Shown piece after piece: positions 32,701 through 44,947 of a stretch of 64,000 nucleotides of DNA; the stretch's first letter is position 1, and each line of letters starts with the position of its first letter. Location of the stretch: assembly GCA_022376515.1 (NCBI GenBank), contig WTXI01000001.1, positions 1,922,001 through 1,986,000 on the forward strand, read 5' to 3'. Both the position numbers and the translations under genes were made by a program. This stretch comes from Lactifluus volemus. Lineage: Eukaryota > Basidiomycota > Agaricomycetes > Russulales > Russulaceae. The notes beneath the pieces are model-generated. The model was not told the origin of the DNA. It ran no database searches and worked only from the letters and a program-made list of their open reading frames with translations.

Positions 32701-33997
32701 CCACTAGAGGAGTTCGAGAAGCCAACGCGTGAAACCACGCTCCGCATGAAACACGGAACGTACGACAAGCTCGAAGATGATGGTCTTGTTGCTCCCGGTA
32801 CTGGTGTGACTGGCGAGGACATCATCATTGGGAAGACTGCGCCCCTACCTCCAGAAAATGAAGAACTTGGACAACGAACTCGCACGCATAACCGACGGGA
32901 CGTCTCTACGCCACTCAAGAGTACGGAAAATGGCATCGTCGATCAGGTCCTCATCACGACCAATTCTGACGGGCAGAAGTTTGTCAAGATCCGTGTGCGA
33001 TCAACTCGCATCCCTCAAATTGGAGATAAGTTTGCTTCTCGTCATGGTCAGAAGGGAACAATCGGCATCACGTATCGCCAGGAGGATATGCCCTTCACTT
33101 GTGAGGGCATCACCCCGGATCTCATTATCAATCCACACGCTATCCCTTCTCGTATGACAATCGGTCACTTGGTTGAATGCTTGCTGTCGAAGCTCGCCAC
33201 CCTCATTGGGAACGAGGGAGATGCGACGCCATTCACGGATCTCACGGTCGAATCTGTATCGACGTTCCTTCGGCAACAGGGTTACCAATCACGTGGTCTC
33301 GAGGTGATGTACCACGGCCATACCGGCAGAAAGCTTGCGGCACAAGTCTACCTTGGTCCCACATATTATCAACGCCTGAAACACATGGTAGAAGACAAAA
33401 TCCACTCTCGGGCACGCGGGCCAGTGCAGATCTTGACGCGACAGCCAGTAGAGGGCCGTAGTCGCGACGGAGGTCTACGGTTTGGTGAAATGGAACGCGA
33501 TTGTATGATTTCCCATGGTGTGGCTGCATTCCTCAAGGAACGTTTGTTCGACGCAAGCGATGCCTATCGGTTGCATGTTTGCGATATGTAAGTTCTAAAT
33601 GTAATGTTCGAGGTTCTGGCTTTGGCTTTATTGACCCCCTCCATAGATGTGGTCTTACGGCGATTGCGAACTTGGTTAGTGTTTCATTTACGTTCGTCTC
33701 TCGTTATGCTCACGGCATTTCACTTTGTGACAGAAAAAGCAAAGCTTCGAGGTAAGGCACCATCATGGGAATTTGGCGGCTCCACACTGACTTATATCCC
33801 TCAGTGTCGCGCTTGCAAAACCAAGACGTCGTGTTCCCAGCTGTACATTCCTTATGCTGCCAAGTTACTGTTCCAGGTATGATCAATCTCAGGGGATTGG
33901 CCCCTTGGCTAACGCCAGTTAATGGTTTTAGGAACTCCAAAGCATGAACATTGCCGCACGCCTGTATACCACGTCGACAGGCCGTATCCGAGATTGA
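29759..33997 (+). CDS. RPB2: RNA polymerase II second-largest subunit
   Basis: Eleven exons: 29759-29768, 29825-30348, 30398-30688, 30745-30936, 30987-31304, 31356-32327, 32383-33587, 33647-33674, 33734-33751, 33805-33876 and 33932-33997. The total is 1231 residues, normal for RPB2, with no frame error. Recognisable stretches include [74 protein letters not shown] (fork region), [19 protein letters not shown] (active-site Asp-rich turn), [14 protein letters not shown] (hybrid-binding loop), [17 protein letters not shown] and the C-terminal zinc clamp [10 protein letters not shown] with [10 protein letters not shown]. It is part of the 12-subunit enzyme that makes mRNA. The first coding exon has 10 bases and the ninth only 18. 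RPB2 is single-copy and a standard phylogenetic marker, so it can place the organism. Confidence 0.98.
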
Positions 33998-34089
33998 TTT
34001 GGGGCCCTTCCGTACATCTTGTAGATGACATCGCATGTGTATTTTACTCGCAATATTAATGTGAAATTTTCACGAGCAATTATACTGAT

Positions 34090-36453
34090 CTAATCGTCCC
34101 GATTCCTCACTCTCGGACCCCCTGTTAAAAAGCCTACGCGTTCGTCCGCATGGTCAGCGTCCTCGTGCGCATGTTCTGCGGATACACGTTGTGGCTTGTC
34201 GTCGTCGCTCAGATCCTGGGCATCTTCATCCCCTATCTCGAAGACGACGGCGTCTTCGTTTATGCTTGCAGCACCGCGTCCTCCCACCAGCGTCGCCTCG
34301 TCATCATCGCGATGCCGCGCTTCAGTCCGGCGCTCGATTGCCTCGAGGTCGTAATCCTCGGCATCCTCTTCATCTTGCGCAAGCTCATCGGACATCAACA
34401 ACGTAGATGTCCCAAAAGTGATAATCAGGACCAGATAATTAGATACGGGAGAGAACTCATCTGCTGTTGTTGGCCGATGGCCGCCATAGGTAGGCGATGC
34501 CCCCGAACGCGAAGAAGTAGAGCAAGGAGAGCCAACCATCGAGGAGCCACCAACGGACCTTCCAACTTTTTGCTGCGTAATCTGCATAATGGGGGGTAAG
34601 TCGAGACATTAGCCAACTGGACACATAAAACTCTAACCTTCGGCGAGACGTCCGGTGAAAGTCAATGTTGATACAACGAAGAAGATGGACACTACGAAAA
34701 CGACCAAGAGGAGGATATACTGTAATTTTTGAAACATCCGTAGTTTATAGTGCTGCTTTCGGGCCTTCAGCTGGGAGATAGTAGCTATTCACTTTTCATC
34801 AATAAACGAGTAGAGTAATGCCAGCAGTCTGCTTACCGTTGAGGGACCAGAGAATCCACATAAGAAATGCGCTCAACGTGAATGCTAATGGCACCACGAA
34901 GAGAAGTAGCACCAGTGCTGAAGTTGACTCGAACTCGAGTTCTACGATGCCGACGGCGTATAGAACTAGAGCGATCGTTTAGTTGGAGAGCCATTGCTCA
35001 AAAGGTGGAAACATCACCTCCAAAAATGAAGTGAGCAATGGCTAGAAGTTGTGCTTTGCGCATAGTTGGGCCGAGATTATCACGAACGACACTCAAGCCC
35101 AGAGATACAACTAAAAGCATAAAAAAGGAGAGAGAGTTCCTGCCGGCATCGAGGATAGCGACGACGAAGAGGAAAATAGTTGATGCTGTGCCTTTCCCAT
35201 GTGCATTGAGGTATCGATAATAAGCTTGAAAAATGTTCATTGTCATAGCCGAGAACATATCGCAAGAAGACCTACCCAAGTTGGCAACCATCTCGATGAT
35301 CAAGAAACCAACGAGACAGGATAAATAGTACTGCATGGAGTCAGGTGAGTACAAGAATACAGGCATCGCGGAGAACGCCTTACTTGTATGGGTAGGATCT
35401 CGGTAACATGCTTGCGACACATCCAGCCCCAAGCGACTGCTAATGCTGAGTAGAAAATAAGCATGACGAGATAGAACTTCAAGAGGTGTCAGACGATATG
35501 GGAGATGAACACAAAAACCACGTACATTGACTTTTGGATAATCAGTTGCGGCGAGTCGTCCATCGAAGACATTCCGGAAGAGAACGGCGCCTTTATAAGA
35601 TGGGTGTATATCCGAGGACTGCTTTTTCTGTAATGCCGACGATGGGGAAGTCTGTAGTACAGTGACAGGCACAACGGCTAGCGCACATCACAAATACGCG
35701 TCAATTAGAAGAGACTTTTGCTTATGATCTACAAGCATACCAACGCAGTAGTACCCGGTTTTGCGGACAAGATATTGTATCGGTTCGTGATATACCAGCA
35801 GCCCAGAGGGACTGGGGTTGGGGTTCGGACCAGCCTGACGTGTACGGAGATCTCGATGAAATGGGGATGTATGTTCGCTCGCTGGGGGTGTAGGATTTCC
35901 GTCAGGATTGTCCCGAAGGTTTTGACTCGTCGAGTTGCCAGAGCCACTTTTGCGCGCCGGAAAAGCCACTCTTGCAGACCAGAACGTGGTATTCTCCACA
36001 GACGTACCAGCTGGCAAGTCGATGATGAAGTGACCGAGATCGGATGGGCTGCAGAAGCCACTTCGCACAGCATCTGAGGTGCAAACATACGTCTTCTGCT
36101 AACACGACTCATCAGCGCGTGGCGGGTACCAGCATGGCAGATGCTTACAGGCAAGTGATCAACCGTTTCAGACGCCACTTTTCCGAGATAATGATAGTCG
36201 CCCCACTCATATATTACCATGGCCAACTGCCCTTGTGATGTACCTTCGAAGCTGACTATGCAGAGTTGAGCAATGGTTGGAGGATGAAGAGGGAACACGT
36301 ACCGTTGATAAATGTGTTTCGACCACTCCACATTCCGGAGCATATTTGTCTTGAATAGTCTGTATCCAGTATTGGAACCTCATAACTAACTACTGCCGAG
36401 GCAGACAATAGCAAAGAGGCTGCCCAGGTGAGCAATTTAAGGCCGCGGGCCAT
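34090..36453 (-). CDS. PTM1/GOST-type seven-transmembrane Golgi-endosome protein
   Basis: Minus-strand exons: 36453-36303, 36255-36149, 36098-35741, 35677-35526, 35476-35384, 35330-35276, 35224-35018, 34965-34837, 34784-34638, 34581-34461 and 34402-34090. Phases agree, 610 residues. The N-terminus is a signal peptide (LKLLTWAASLLLSASAVVSYE). The lumenal domain has CSGMW, QLAMVIYEWGDYHYLGK, KTYVCTSDAVRSGFC and KTGYYCVAVVPV. Seven helices follow (FYLVMLIFYSALAVAWGWM, LVGFLIIEMV, STIFLFVVAILDAGRNSLSF and so on) to YLWRPSANN. The tail is acidic (MSDELAQDEEDAEDYD). Family members act in Golgi and endosome traffic. The last intron, 34460-34403, has AT-AC ends; no GT-AG alternative keeps the frame. 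Confidence 0.93.
34403..34460 (-). other. Probable AT-AC intron in the PTM1-like gene
   Basis: On the minus strand the exon ends CAACAACAGCAG and is followed by ATGAGTTCTC, with a branch-like TCCTGATTATC, then ACATCTAC and the next exon GTTGTTGATG. The length is 58 nt, normal for this genome. Removing exactly this piece joins PSANNSR to LLMSDELAQDEED in phase, matching the family. Unspliced, the frame stops at TGA three bases on. There is no GT donor before that stop and no AG acceptor before MSDE. Confidence 0.75.
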
Positions 36454-36582
36454 GAGAGTGCGTTGTTACGCTTGTACGGGTCGGCCCGGTCCTTGAGGGA
36501 AACCTTGACTTCCCGAATCGGTCAGTGGTCCGACCCGTCGAACTGGATTACTGTACTACTCGATTCCACTCAACTCACCATC
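36454..36582. promoter_or_regulatory. Shared promoter between PTM1-like gene and SNX4
   Basis: These 129 bases separate the divergent start codons at 36453 (minus) and 36583 (plus). Both promoters must overlap here. No motif is assigned. Confidence 0.4.
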
Positions 36583-38408
36583 ATGCTCGGAGATGACCCC
36601 GAGGATGTCTTTGACAGCGTTACCTGGGAATCCCCCCCGACAACGGATATCCTGCCGCGAATGCCTCTGTACCCCAACGTCCTGGCTTCAAACAAAGCAT
36701 TGAAGATGGCGAGGACAGTCGTGGGCCCCACGACCCCAAGTGGTACGGGTATCTCATAACACACGTCAAGGATCCAGTCAAGGAACTAGCGGAGACAAAA
36801 GACGCATATGTCTCTTACTTAGTTACCGCAAAGGTGAGACTTGCGCCGCGTCTCATCACGCCTCTCTATTCGTTCTAAAATACTCAGACAAACTTGTCTA
36901 TTTTCTCAACCCCCAACCCCTCTTCTCGGAGACGCTTTCAAGACTTTGTATTCCTCAGAAATAACCTTGCAAAGGACTTTCCCGCGTGTGTAGTTCCCCC
37001 GCTACCAGACAAGCACCGATTAGGTTGGTCGGCCATAGAGGGGTACATTCATCGTTTCTTACAACGTCTTTCTTTAGAATACATAACCGGTGACAGATTC
37101 AGCCCAGAATTTATGGAGAGACGCAGACAAGAGTAAGTTACGGTGTACATCGCGCATACAGAACTGATACTCGGCACAGCCTCCATCGTTTCTTACAGCG
37201 CATAGCCAGACATCCTACGCTCCAGCGCAGTACTCTTGTTCGAGCTTTATTTGAGTCGACGGAATGGGTATGCTCATGTTTCTCTAAAGAATCTATCATT
37301 CATTTGCCCCAGCACGTCATAATGCATCAGCACGTCGCACACCCACCAGGACCTGAGCAATCGCAGGGCGTCATCGATAACCTCTCTGACACCCTCCTAA
37401 ATGCATTCGCGCGTGTTCGCAAGCCTGACGAGCGCTTCCTCGTGATGCGCGAGAACGTCGACAAGTTCGAGGAAAGTCTCTCAACATCTGAGCGCCTCTG
37501 GAATCGGTTGCGTAGTCGTACAACTGGTGAGTCTTTTCACCAGTCATCTGCGAATGTTAGATCTGAGGCTGAACGAGCGGGATCTCCCGATTCACCTGGT
37601 GAAGATCTCACGGCGGACTACCATGATCTGGCAGTTGCGGTCCAGGGACTTGGTTTTCTTGAGTCGGGTATCACTGACCAATTAAACCATTTCTCGAACA
37701 CGTTGCTTGAATTTTCAGCCCTTCTCCGACACACCGTGCGTCCTTCACGACTCGAAGGGATAGCATCCTAACTCGTCTCCAGACACAAAATACCATCGAT
37801 CCGTTCCTTGTGCACCTGCATTCTCTGCTTTCTTATTCCCACGCGCATAGAGCTGTGCTCAAGTTGAGGGACCAGAAACAGCTGGATCTCGAGGAACTCA
37901 CCGAGTATTTATCCGGGGTGACGGCCGAGAGGGATAGGCTGTCTGCCATCATAAGTGGGCATGCGGGTAGTTCGGGTTTGGGCATCGGCGCATATCTCAG
38001 GGACAAGATGGATGCGATCAGAGGCACTGATGATGACAGGAGCAGGGTTGAAAAGATGAAGAAGCTAGACGCTAAGATAAAAGAAGTAAGTTGAATACCT
38101 GCCGCCCCTGCCGCCACTGCCTCATATTCACAAACCCAAACAAACAGTTGACGGAGGCTGTAACAACTGCCCACGAAACCTCCGACACCTTTAGCAATGA
38201 GACTTTGTGTGAACAGATCGCGTTCCAATACGCAAAAGAGGCAGAAATGAAAGAAATGCTAAACAATCTCGCTGACGGGCAGATCGAATTTTACAGGAAT
38301 GTAAGCGCTATGTCCCCTTCTCGGCAATCCTCTTGCTTATTGTGTTAGGCCATGGAAGAATGGGACAGGATCATTCCAATCATTCAGCGCATACGCGTGG
38401 ACGTTTAG
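36583..38408 (+). CDS. SNX4: Sorting nexin 4 / Atg24 (PX-BAR), one apparent frameshift
   Basis: Exons 36583-36833, 36888-37132, 37180-37267, 37313-37735, 37783-38085, 38148-38300 and 38349-38408, about 507 residues. SNX4 binds PI3P on endosomes, recycles cargo to the Golgi and is needed for selective autophagy. The PX domain starts at WYGYLITHVKDPVKELAETKD and includes RRRFQDFVFLRNNL and PPLPDKHRLGW. The BAR part follows, with DYHDLAVAVQGLGFLESGIT, LLSYSHAHRAVLKLRDQKQ and YAKEAEMKEMLNNLADGQI. Exon 1 changes frame at a run of seven C at 36632-36638: FDSVTWES is in one frame, PPDNGYPAAN onward in another, and one more C joins them and sets all later phases. A 78-base in-frame piece starting at 37526 could be an intron or exon. 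Confidence 0.92.
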
Positions 38409-38445
38409 CACATTGTGTTCTATATATTCCTATGATCATATCTAA

Positions 38446-39609
38446 TCATGTTTTCTCGAATGTCAACGATCCTTCAAACCCCACCCTCTTCTCATGAGTG
38501 TTGTCCGGCCTTATGGAGTGGTCTTGCGCACGGATTTGCTCTCCTTTCAACTCGGATTCGAGGTTGGCTAGAATCCGCAATTTGTCGGCAGATTCTTGAA
38601 CTGCCAGAGATAGCTAAGTTTACACTTGAGCTAGAACGGACAACAGCGTTCACGTGGGTGTTTAAATTGCTTACGTTGACAACACCAGTGTCAACCGCCC
38701 GCACCATGTGCAGCTCTGCCTTCTCTGAGGCACCTGAGGTGGTGTGTTGAGTTATGGCCGGTAGCCACGGTGGGGGGTTGTCCTATATATGGTCATGGAA
38801 CTGGATGTGGCCCAAGCGCCAAAGATTTACCTTGTCGGGCGTCGCTGAGGGTGCTTTGCCTTCCCGCAACTCCAAGACGATCGCGAAGGTATTCTCACCT
38901 CACAAGGAATCAGTTTGTGTTGTATTTCCAAGCCAGTGGCATCGCACACCATCACGGGGTAGTTCTGTCAGTTGAGACTCGATCATGCTAAGCTTTACCA
39001 TGAAAGAGCGGAAGTATTGGCCCAACGCCGTCGTGGCCATGGCACCTTCGACGCTGCATGCCCCATTCAACATGGGATACTGGGAAAACGGTAGATATTG
39101 ACCTCGTGTCCTTATTGAAGGACTCAATGGCAATCATGCTCTGAATTGAGAAAATAAAGCGTTCCAAGGCGACTTCGTCCTTGTCTTTGATAACCACGAC
39201 GACTTTCTCGACGTTCCCCTAAGCAAAGGCACGTTTATATGTCTTGTGGGAAAGAGGAGAGTATATGTGCTAACGAGCACGAGCTCTTCACTGATGGCTT
39301 TCACTGCCCCAGCGATGTACTCGTTCAAGCCTGGATGGCGAGACTGGTAGACAGGTGTCTCGTACTTCTTGCGTCGCACGAAAAGATCGGCGGGGTAAAT
39401 CTGCCGAATATACAAGATCGTATGAATTGCGACCTCGACTGTACGAGAATTTGTGTTTGTAATAGAGACGTAATATGTATGCCTTGAGCCTACTGAATTC
39501 AGTGATGCCGCGTACAGCCTCTGAGCGGAGATGAGTAAGAACAGGGCGTAATTTGAGGTAGAAAACTTCATCACTCACGATTAAATGTCAACGTTCCTTG
39601 AAAAGCCAT
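38446..39609 (-). CDS. REV7: HORMA-domain protein REV7/MAD2B
   Basis: Eight minus-strand exons: 39609-39579, 39520-39494, 39438-39275, 39218-39103, 39053-38950, 38898-38831, 38782-38675 and 38613-38446. Phases agree, 261 residues. REV7 is the small subunit of translesion polymerase zeta and an adaptor for other DNA-repair partners. The HORMA fold is evident: GTLTFNQAVRGITEFIEVAI, ILYIRQIYPADLF, RRKKYETPVYQSRHPGLNEYI, VEKVVVVIKDKDEVALERFIF and LGQYFRSFMVKLSMIESQL. The safety-belt and C-terminal part carries TFAIVLELREGKAP and ELHMVRAVDTGVVN, then a charged tail longer than in animals. Exon 2 is a 27-base micro-exon needed for the first helix. It converges with SNX4; the two stop codons are only 37 bases apart. 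Confidence 0.92.
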
Positions 39610-41254
39610 TTGGGAGAGCAGCAATGAACCTCGGTCCGGGCCAGCCGAACTTCGACCCGAAGGTAGTTAGGACTCAGAGCATACTGCACCCGATTGTTCT
39701 GCTACAATCTGTCCCACTCTTTCTACGCCCTGCCTTCCCGTTACTCTTCCTTTTGTTTTTCGCGCTTTGTCACTCTCCTTGGTCTTATTGAATAGATTAA
39801 TCCACCGCGACTGTCAGAAACCGTAAAACAAAAAAGGACACGAAGGTTTCTCCCTCATCGTGCCCGCCGTGTGCCTTGAGACCTAAGGGGCTACTAGTAA
39901 CGCCACCAGTCGGCCAAAAGCCGGTGAAGTTCTTTACCAGATGGGGGAGTGTATGTGAACCAGTACTCATGGAGTCTTTATAGGGATGAACGCGTCAAGG
40001 GTTCAGCGTAGGTTCCTGTGCAGATTCCAAACGATCTAGAAGTGAATCATCGGGAATCTAACAAGAATCCGCTTCCAACATAGCGCGCAAGGGAAGTACA
40101 TACTATGGATCACAATTTGTTGCAGAAGGGATACGGCAAACTTGTCAGGTGGCCATACAATAAGTTGTTCTGACCCCATTCTGGTAACCAGACTTTCTTC
40201 GTACCGAAACACCGGAACTTTTCGACATACCTGGCATAATTGATCAAATGCACAGACGGGCGCGTCGGTGTTTCACTACGCGTATTAGGAATTTGAGCCG
40301 CGTGAGTCCTTGCAATAATGACTACTTTGCCGGAACGCTGAAATGACAGCTTGCAGTCTGGTAGATATCATTGTCGTGTTTCGGGGCTTTTTTTGGACCG
40401 GTGGACATCCCTGGGCGTGTCAAGAAAGACATTACCACGCGCCTATTCGTTTAAGCGGCTAGTCTTGCCGTTAGAACAGTCGATGCCATCGAGACTTGTA
40501 TATCTATCGTTCGTTCGGTTCAGCTGCCGAGACGCCCGAGTTTGCGTGAGCTAGTGGCCTACTTCAGTCCCGTCGTTCGGACCCTTGCCGTACGTTGATC
40601 AGAGACCTCCAGGTCAATAGATTTCCCTTTAGAAATGGTCTATGTGCTGTTGAGATGATGCTTCAACAAGCCAGTAGCATCCTCACTCCGATTTGTACAA
40701 GATTTGCTCCAAACCGCAAAGTCCAGATATAAGAATGGACATGGGCAATATCAGGCACAGATCAAGGTTTTTTTTTTTCGTTCCCTGCAAGCGCAAATTA
40801 GCGAACTAACGGCATTGGCAAACTCACCCATACATACAGAGCAGCGAGGCGAATTCCTTTCTGCGCCAACTGATCCGACTTTTCACGAAGTATGAAAATG
40901 TTAGATTCCGACTCGCCGCATCACATCGTGGTGCAAAGGCTGGTCGTGCGGTGCCAGAATTACCCACGTAGACTATCGTGAGTTAAAGAATTCAGGAGCG
41001 AAGAAGGACTGGTCTGAGTTGCGGTACTTGCCCCGCATCGTTTGGCGTCTGGCGTCTATGCATCTCTCCATATAAAGCTCTTTTCCTAGATTGCGTTTCA
41101 ATGGTGCTGGGTGTGAAATTTTACCTGACGGACGTTTCCTCATGCCGGGATTTCACTTCCCAAATTCCCTCTGCCGCCCTGTTATCGAAGCTTCTTCCAG
41201 TCACTCAGTTTTATATGTCGGCAAGCAGCTTGGCGGTCGTCTTGCCTCTGTACT
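39610..41254. other. Gene-poor region
   Basis: About 1.6 kb with only short open frames (for example 39585-39791, 40351-40554, 40704-40895) that do not splice into a gene. A run of T lies near 40770. No RNA gene or repeat could be supported. Confidence 0.5.
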
Positions 41255-43000
41255 ATGTCTCAGAACTCTCAAGATAACCAATCATACCCACTTCGCCTCC
41301 CGAATTACCGCTTCCTCCACCAAGGGAGGTTTCACCCGTATCCTACTTTCAATCGACCTCAGGGTACGTCCGCACAAGAAATTGACGACATTGAAATTAC
41401 CGTATGTGACTGGTCCCTATAACGTGTCCCCCCCCTCACCAAATACCTCACAGGATGCTTCAGCCACCCTAGCTGGTGAAGTCGAACCGTCTGCACCAAC
41501 TCAAGATGGTCCTGCGGTACTTGTGTGCCTCTATTCGTTCAGTTTCTTTGCTCATCTTACTCTCCAGTCACAATCCCAACAGGCCAATAACGAACAAGGT
41601 GATGCCGATCTTGCAAACCTTGCCGCCGTAGTCGACGAGCTGCAAGGCACGGCGTCGGAGAGAAATACACGCCGCGATGAGACCAATATAATTGTCGAAT
41701 GTTTCTTCCCATTTTATTCTATTATTGTTCCTAATTATCCCCACTTTATAGGCTTTTGCTTCAGCAATGCGTCACCGAGCCCCAACATCAGGGGCATCAT
41801 GAGGGGACGAGGCCGCTTGCCCCTCACATGACACATGTATTATTGGTCTGGGCTCCCCATCCCCATGAGTTGCTTTTCTGGATTGGTGTCGGCCTCTTTA
41901 AGTTCTACGATCATTTTCATAGCGATCCATATATTTCCGCTGACCAACTGGCTCCGTGTGGAATTCAACCGGTTGTCGTTTGTATCGCGACCGACCGTTC
42001 TTCATATGGTTTCAGGCTTATGGTTAAATTTCCAAAATCGCCTGGGTGTGGTTCTTGTTAGCACAGCGTTTCAAAAGGCGCGCATGTCGTTGAAGAATCT
42101 CGTTGCTATCTCCATTTGCTATGTCATCCATGTCTTCCATTCAATCTATTCATGTCCATTTTCCGGCGCTGCTGGAGCAGCCGCCCGTTGACCGTGTCAG
42201 GAAGGTGCGTCTCGCGCAAATGGCTCCAACGTCTTGTTATGTACACACGCTTATCAATGAAAAAAACTCGCCAAGCGAGGGTTGGTTTATCCAAAGCTGG
42301 CGCAGTCAAAAGGCAGTGGCGATAGGATGCATTCGACAGACCTGTTCTGGGGTAATCGAAAGGTGTCAGCTGCCCCCTCCGAGCCCGAACCCAAGGAACT
42401 GGTGCCTCGGCGATTGGTCCACCTCTCCAAGGTATGTTATTGTACTTGAACGCGCTGACTCGTCGTTCCCCCTATCCCCCCCCTCCCCCCCTTCCTCAAC
42501 ACGTTAAATTATTTTTTTTCTTTTGGGAGAGTGGGGAGCAAAGAACTGGGCCGTGCGCTTATCTGTTCCTTTAGGCTGTTGTCCCCGCCGCCACCACGGA
42601 AACCGGGCTGTCCGCTACCGCGGCATTCATTCGGGGCCGGCGGACATGTCTCAAACAGCTCGCAGTCACACCGACCTCGGACTGCCATCATCCTCACCAC
42701 TCTTACCACCACCACGCATCCGGAGCAGGCCCGCTCTTCAGATTGGTGGTATCCAGGACTGCTCACGCGAGCCGTCGATACAAGCCCCCTGCTACCAGTA
42801 CGGCAGCAATCGAAGAAAAAGAAGACGGTGCTGGTGCTGGTACTGGTACTGGTACTGGTGGCGGCGGTGACATGTTCGTCCCCTCTCCTCCCCCGTTCCT
42901 CTCGAAGCCGACTTCCTCTTACTCGTCTGGGACATCGTCGTGCAGCCGAGATTCGGAGGAACTCTTCTTCGGGCGCATTTCCAGTAGCAGGGATTTGTGA
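41255..43000 (+). CDS. Unidentified multi-exon protein with hydrophobic middle and His/Ser-rich end
   Basis: Confident pieces, all in agreeing phase: 41255-41401, 41454-41516, 41568-41693, an exon ending at 42204, 42276-42431 and 42575-43000. The N-terminus is polar (MSQNSQDNQSYPLRLPNYR, then IDDIEIT, then Gln/Asn-rich). Between 41694 and about 42100 the exon structure is unresolved; two frames are open, one with strong hydrophobic runs (LSSTIIFIAIHIF; VLLVWAPHPHELLFWIGVGL in the other), so membrane segments are likely. Then FPALLEQPPVDRVRK-RGLVYPKLAQSKGSGD, PEPKELVPRRLVHLSK, a His cluster (HHPHHSYHHHAS) and a GAGTGTGTGTGGGG repeat before the stop at 43000. No family is recognised. Confidence 0.55.
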
Positions 43001-43316
43001 GCAGGATGGATGTTTTTTTTTTTTTTGGCTAGTGGCGCCGCTGTCACGGTCTCGTGCGTGCGTCAACCGCGAACGTGGTGGAACGAGACAGCTTCCGGAC
43101 AAGAGTTCTCACATTCGCCGCGGGCGGCCTGAGTGCTGGTTCATGTCATGTACTCGTGTCCTTCATTTCCCCCCCTTTTTTTTAATAATTCGTGATTTCG
43201 CAAAATTTCAGCAAGACTTCTTGATAATACAAATATAAATCTCTCTCTCGGATCTAGCACTGAAAAGGACAGACCAATGCACGGCGGTGCTAGTAAAGAT
43301 AAGGTAACCCGTACAA
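43001..43316. other. Convergent spacer
   Basis: These 316 bases lie between two 3' ends. The stretch includes T-rich runs at about 43012-43026 and 43176-43183 that could serve 3'-end formation. No gene is seen. Confidence 0.5.
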
Positions 43317-44740
43317 TCAGTCCATCTGAGAAACTAGTCCCGCCCTGCCTCTCCTAAGCCGTTCCTCGAGGCCGCCGTGACCCCCAAACACTTTCTTCTG
43401 TTCGTGGCTCAAGAATCCACCCATGCCCTTGGACTTTGCGCGCACACGCTCTTCCGCTTCCAACTCCGCCTTCTCCTTCTCCAACAGGGAATTCAACCGG
43501 TCTTTTCTTTCCGTCGACATCTCAGCGGCATTGTTGGACATGGCGGCTAGCCGTGCGGCGCGATCCTCGGTGGCATTTGCAGTAATTGGTGGCTTGGATG
43601 GCAGACTCGGGCGTATGCGCTTGTGATGAAGGGCAGTCTCAACCGCGGGCGAACGGCTGCGATTCCGCTTGCGGGAAGTACCATCATCATCAGCATCATC
43701 ATTACCATCACCATGCCGTATTCTCCTATCAGGAGGACTGCGACTGCGACTTCTGCCCCGTCGCTCACGGTAAGTGTCAGGATCAGACTCGTCTGAGCGC
43801 GGCGGTAATCGTGGCCTGAGGGGTTCTCGCCGCCCTTGACGAGCGTCTGGACTACGACTACGACGTCCGTCCCGGCGAGGAGAACGAGAAGGATAGCGAT
43901 GCTCGTCTTGGTCACGGAAGCGACGAGAATCTACGGGAGAGCGAGAGTAGCGGCGGCGAGGGCTCGGGGAGCGCCGCGGTAGAGGGGAGCGGCGACGGTC
44001 ATAGTCACGCTCATCGTAGTCGGAGGGCGGTGTTCGTGAGCGGTAACGTTCTTCTCTTTCCCGACGTCGTTGCTCCTTTCTCTCTCTTTTCTCCCGTTTC
44101 TTTTCCTTCCTCTCTTTCTTCGAAGGCTTGATACCGTTACGCTCTTGCATTTCGCGCAGACGGAGGGGATTGGACATGAGGGACTCATAGGCTGCGGCTT
44201 CCTGCTGCTTGATAGCCAGCAGTGGGTCCTCGCGGACCTTGGACGCAATATCGCGCGATGTATTCGCATTTTGAACGGCGATAAAGTTTTTATGCGAAGC
44301 ACCAATCTGAGGAAAACTGTGAAAGGGTTCAAAGCAGCGAGCAATGGAAGCGAGCCGTACCTTCTCATTCTCGCCTCCAATCAAAATTTTGTCGACGCGC
44401 TTCTTACCTAGGAGATAGTCCTCCAAATCGTTTGGATTTTGACTGGACCCCGTGGCAGGTGTGGCATACATCCATTCGAGTTTCTCTGTCCTCTTTTTCC
44501 CCGTCTGCTCCTCTTGCAGACGCTGAAGCTCCTGCAATTGGCGCTCCTCTTCCTTCTCTTTGCGAAGCTGGTCGAGTTTCTTCTTTTCTTCCAGCTAACA
44601 GAAAACCAGTCAGATGTAAGGTCATGGAGGAATGAGGCATCGAGGCGTACCGCTTTCTTTTCCTCCAACCACACCCGCTCCTGATTCTTCATCAGGAGGG
44701 GGTGCCACGACTTTTTCATGTTCAAATCTCCGCCACCCAT
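43317..44740 (-). CDS. CWC25: Pre-mRNA splicing factor CWC25
   Basis: Minus-strand exons 44740-44651, 44594-44361 and 44306-43317 give 437 residues. CWC25 joins the activated spliceosome and promotes the first catalytic step. The start [19 protein letters not shown] is the family signature, followed by coiled-coil [27 protein letters not shown], and the [13 protein letters not shown] segment. After residue about 170 the protein becomes Arg/Ser/Asp-rich ([14 protein letters not shown]), typical of fungal and metazoan orthologues, and it ends [20 protein letters not shown]. It is probably nuclear. It is divergent from the ion-channel-like gene with 207 bases between start codons. Confidence 0.95.
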
Positions 44741-44947
44741 CTTGAGAGATTAGCTTGAACGACAATGAGCGGCGTTGAGTCAGTTAAGTAGAGATGGGAT
44801 AGAACGATATTTGTCACACTTTGTAGCGCAGGCGGACTTGTCCGGGCCGCACTGTATGACCTTGTTCCGTTCCGCGCCAGCTGTTCGCTTCACTCCGCGA
44901 CGCGGGCTCGTTGTGCCAAACAAAACCTTGAAACGTAACGCAGAGTT

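Noticed and set aside
37526..37603. 78-base intron in SNX4
   Set aside because: It has GT and AG ends, but it is in frame, Ser-rich and suits the linker before DYHDLAVAVQ, so it was kept as exon. Transcript data could reverse this.
42509..43102. Minus-strand 197-residue ORF
   Set aside because: Low-complexity shadow of the plus-strand exon 42575-43000, which connects in phase to upstream exons.
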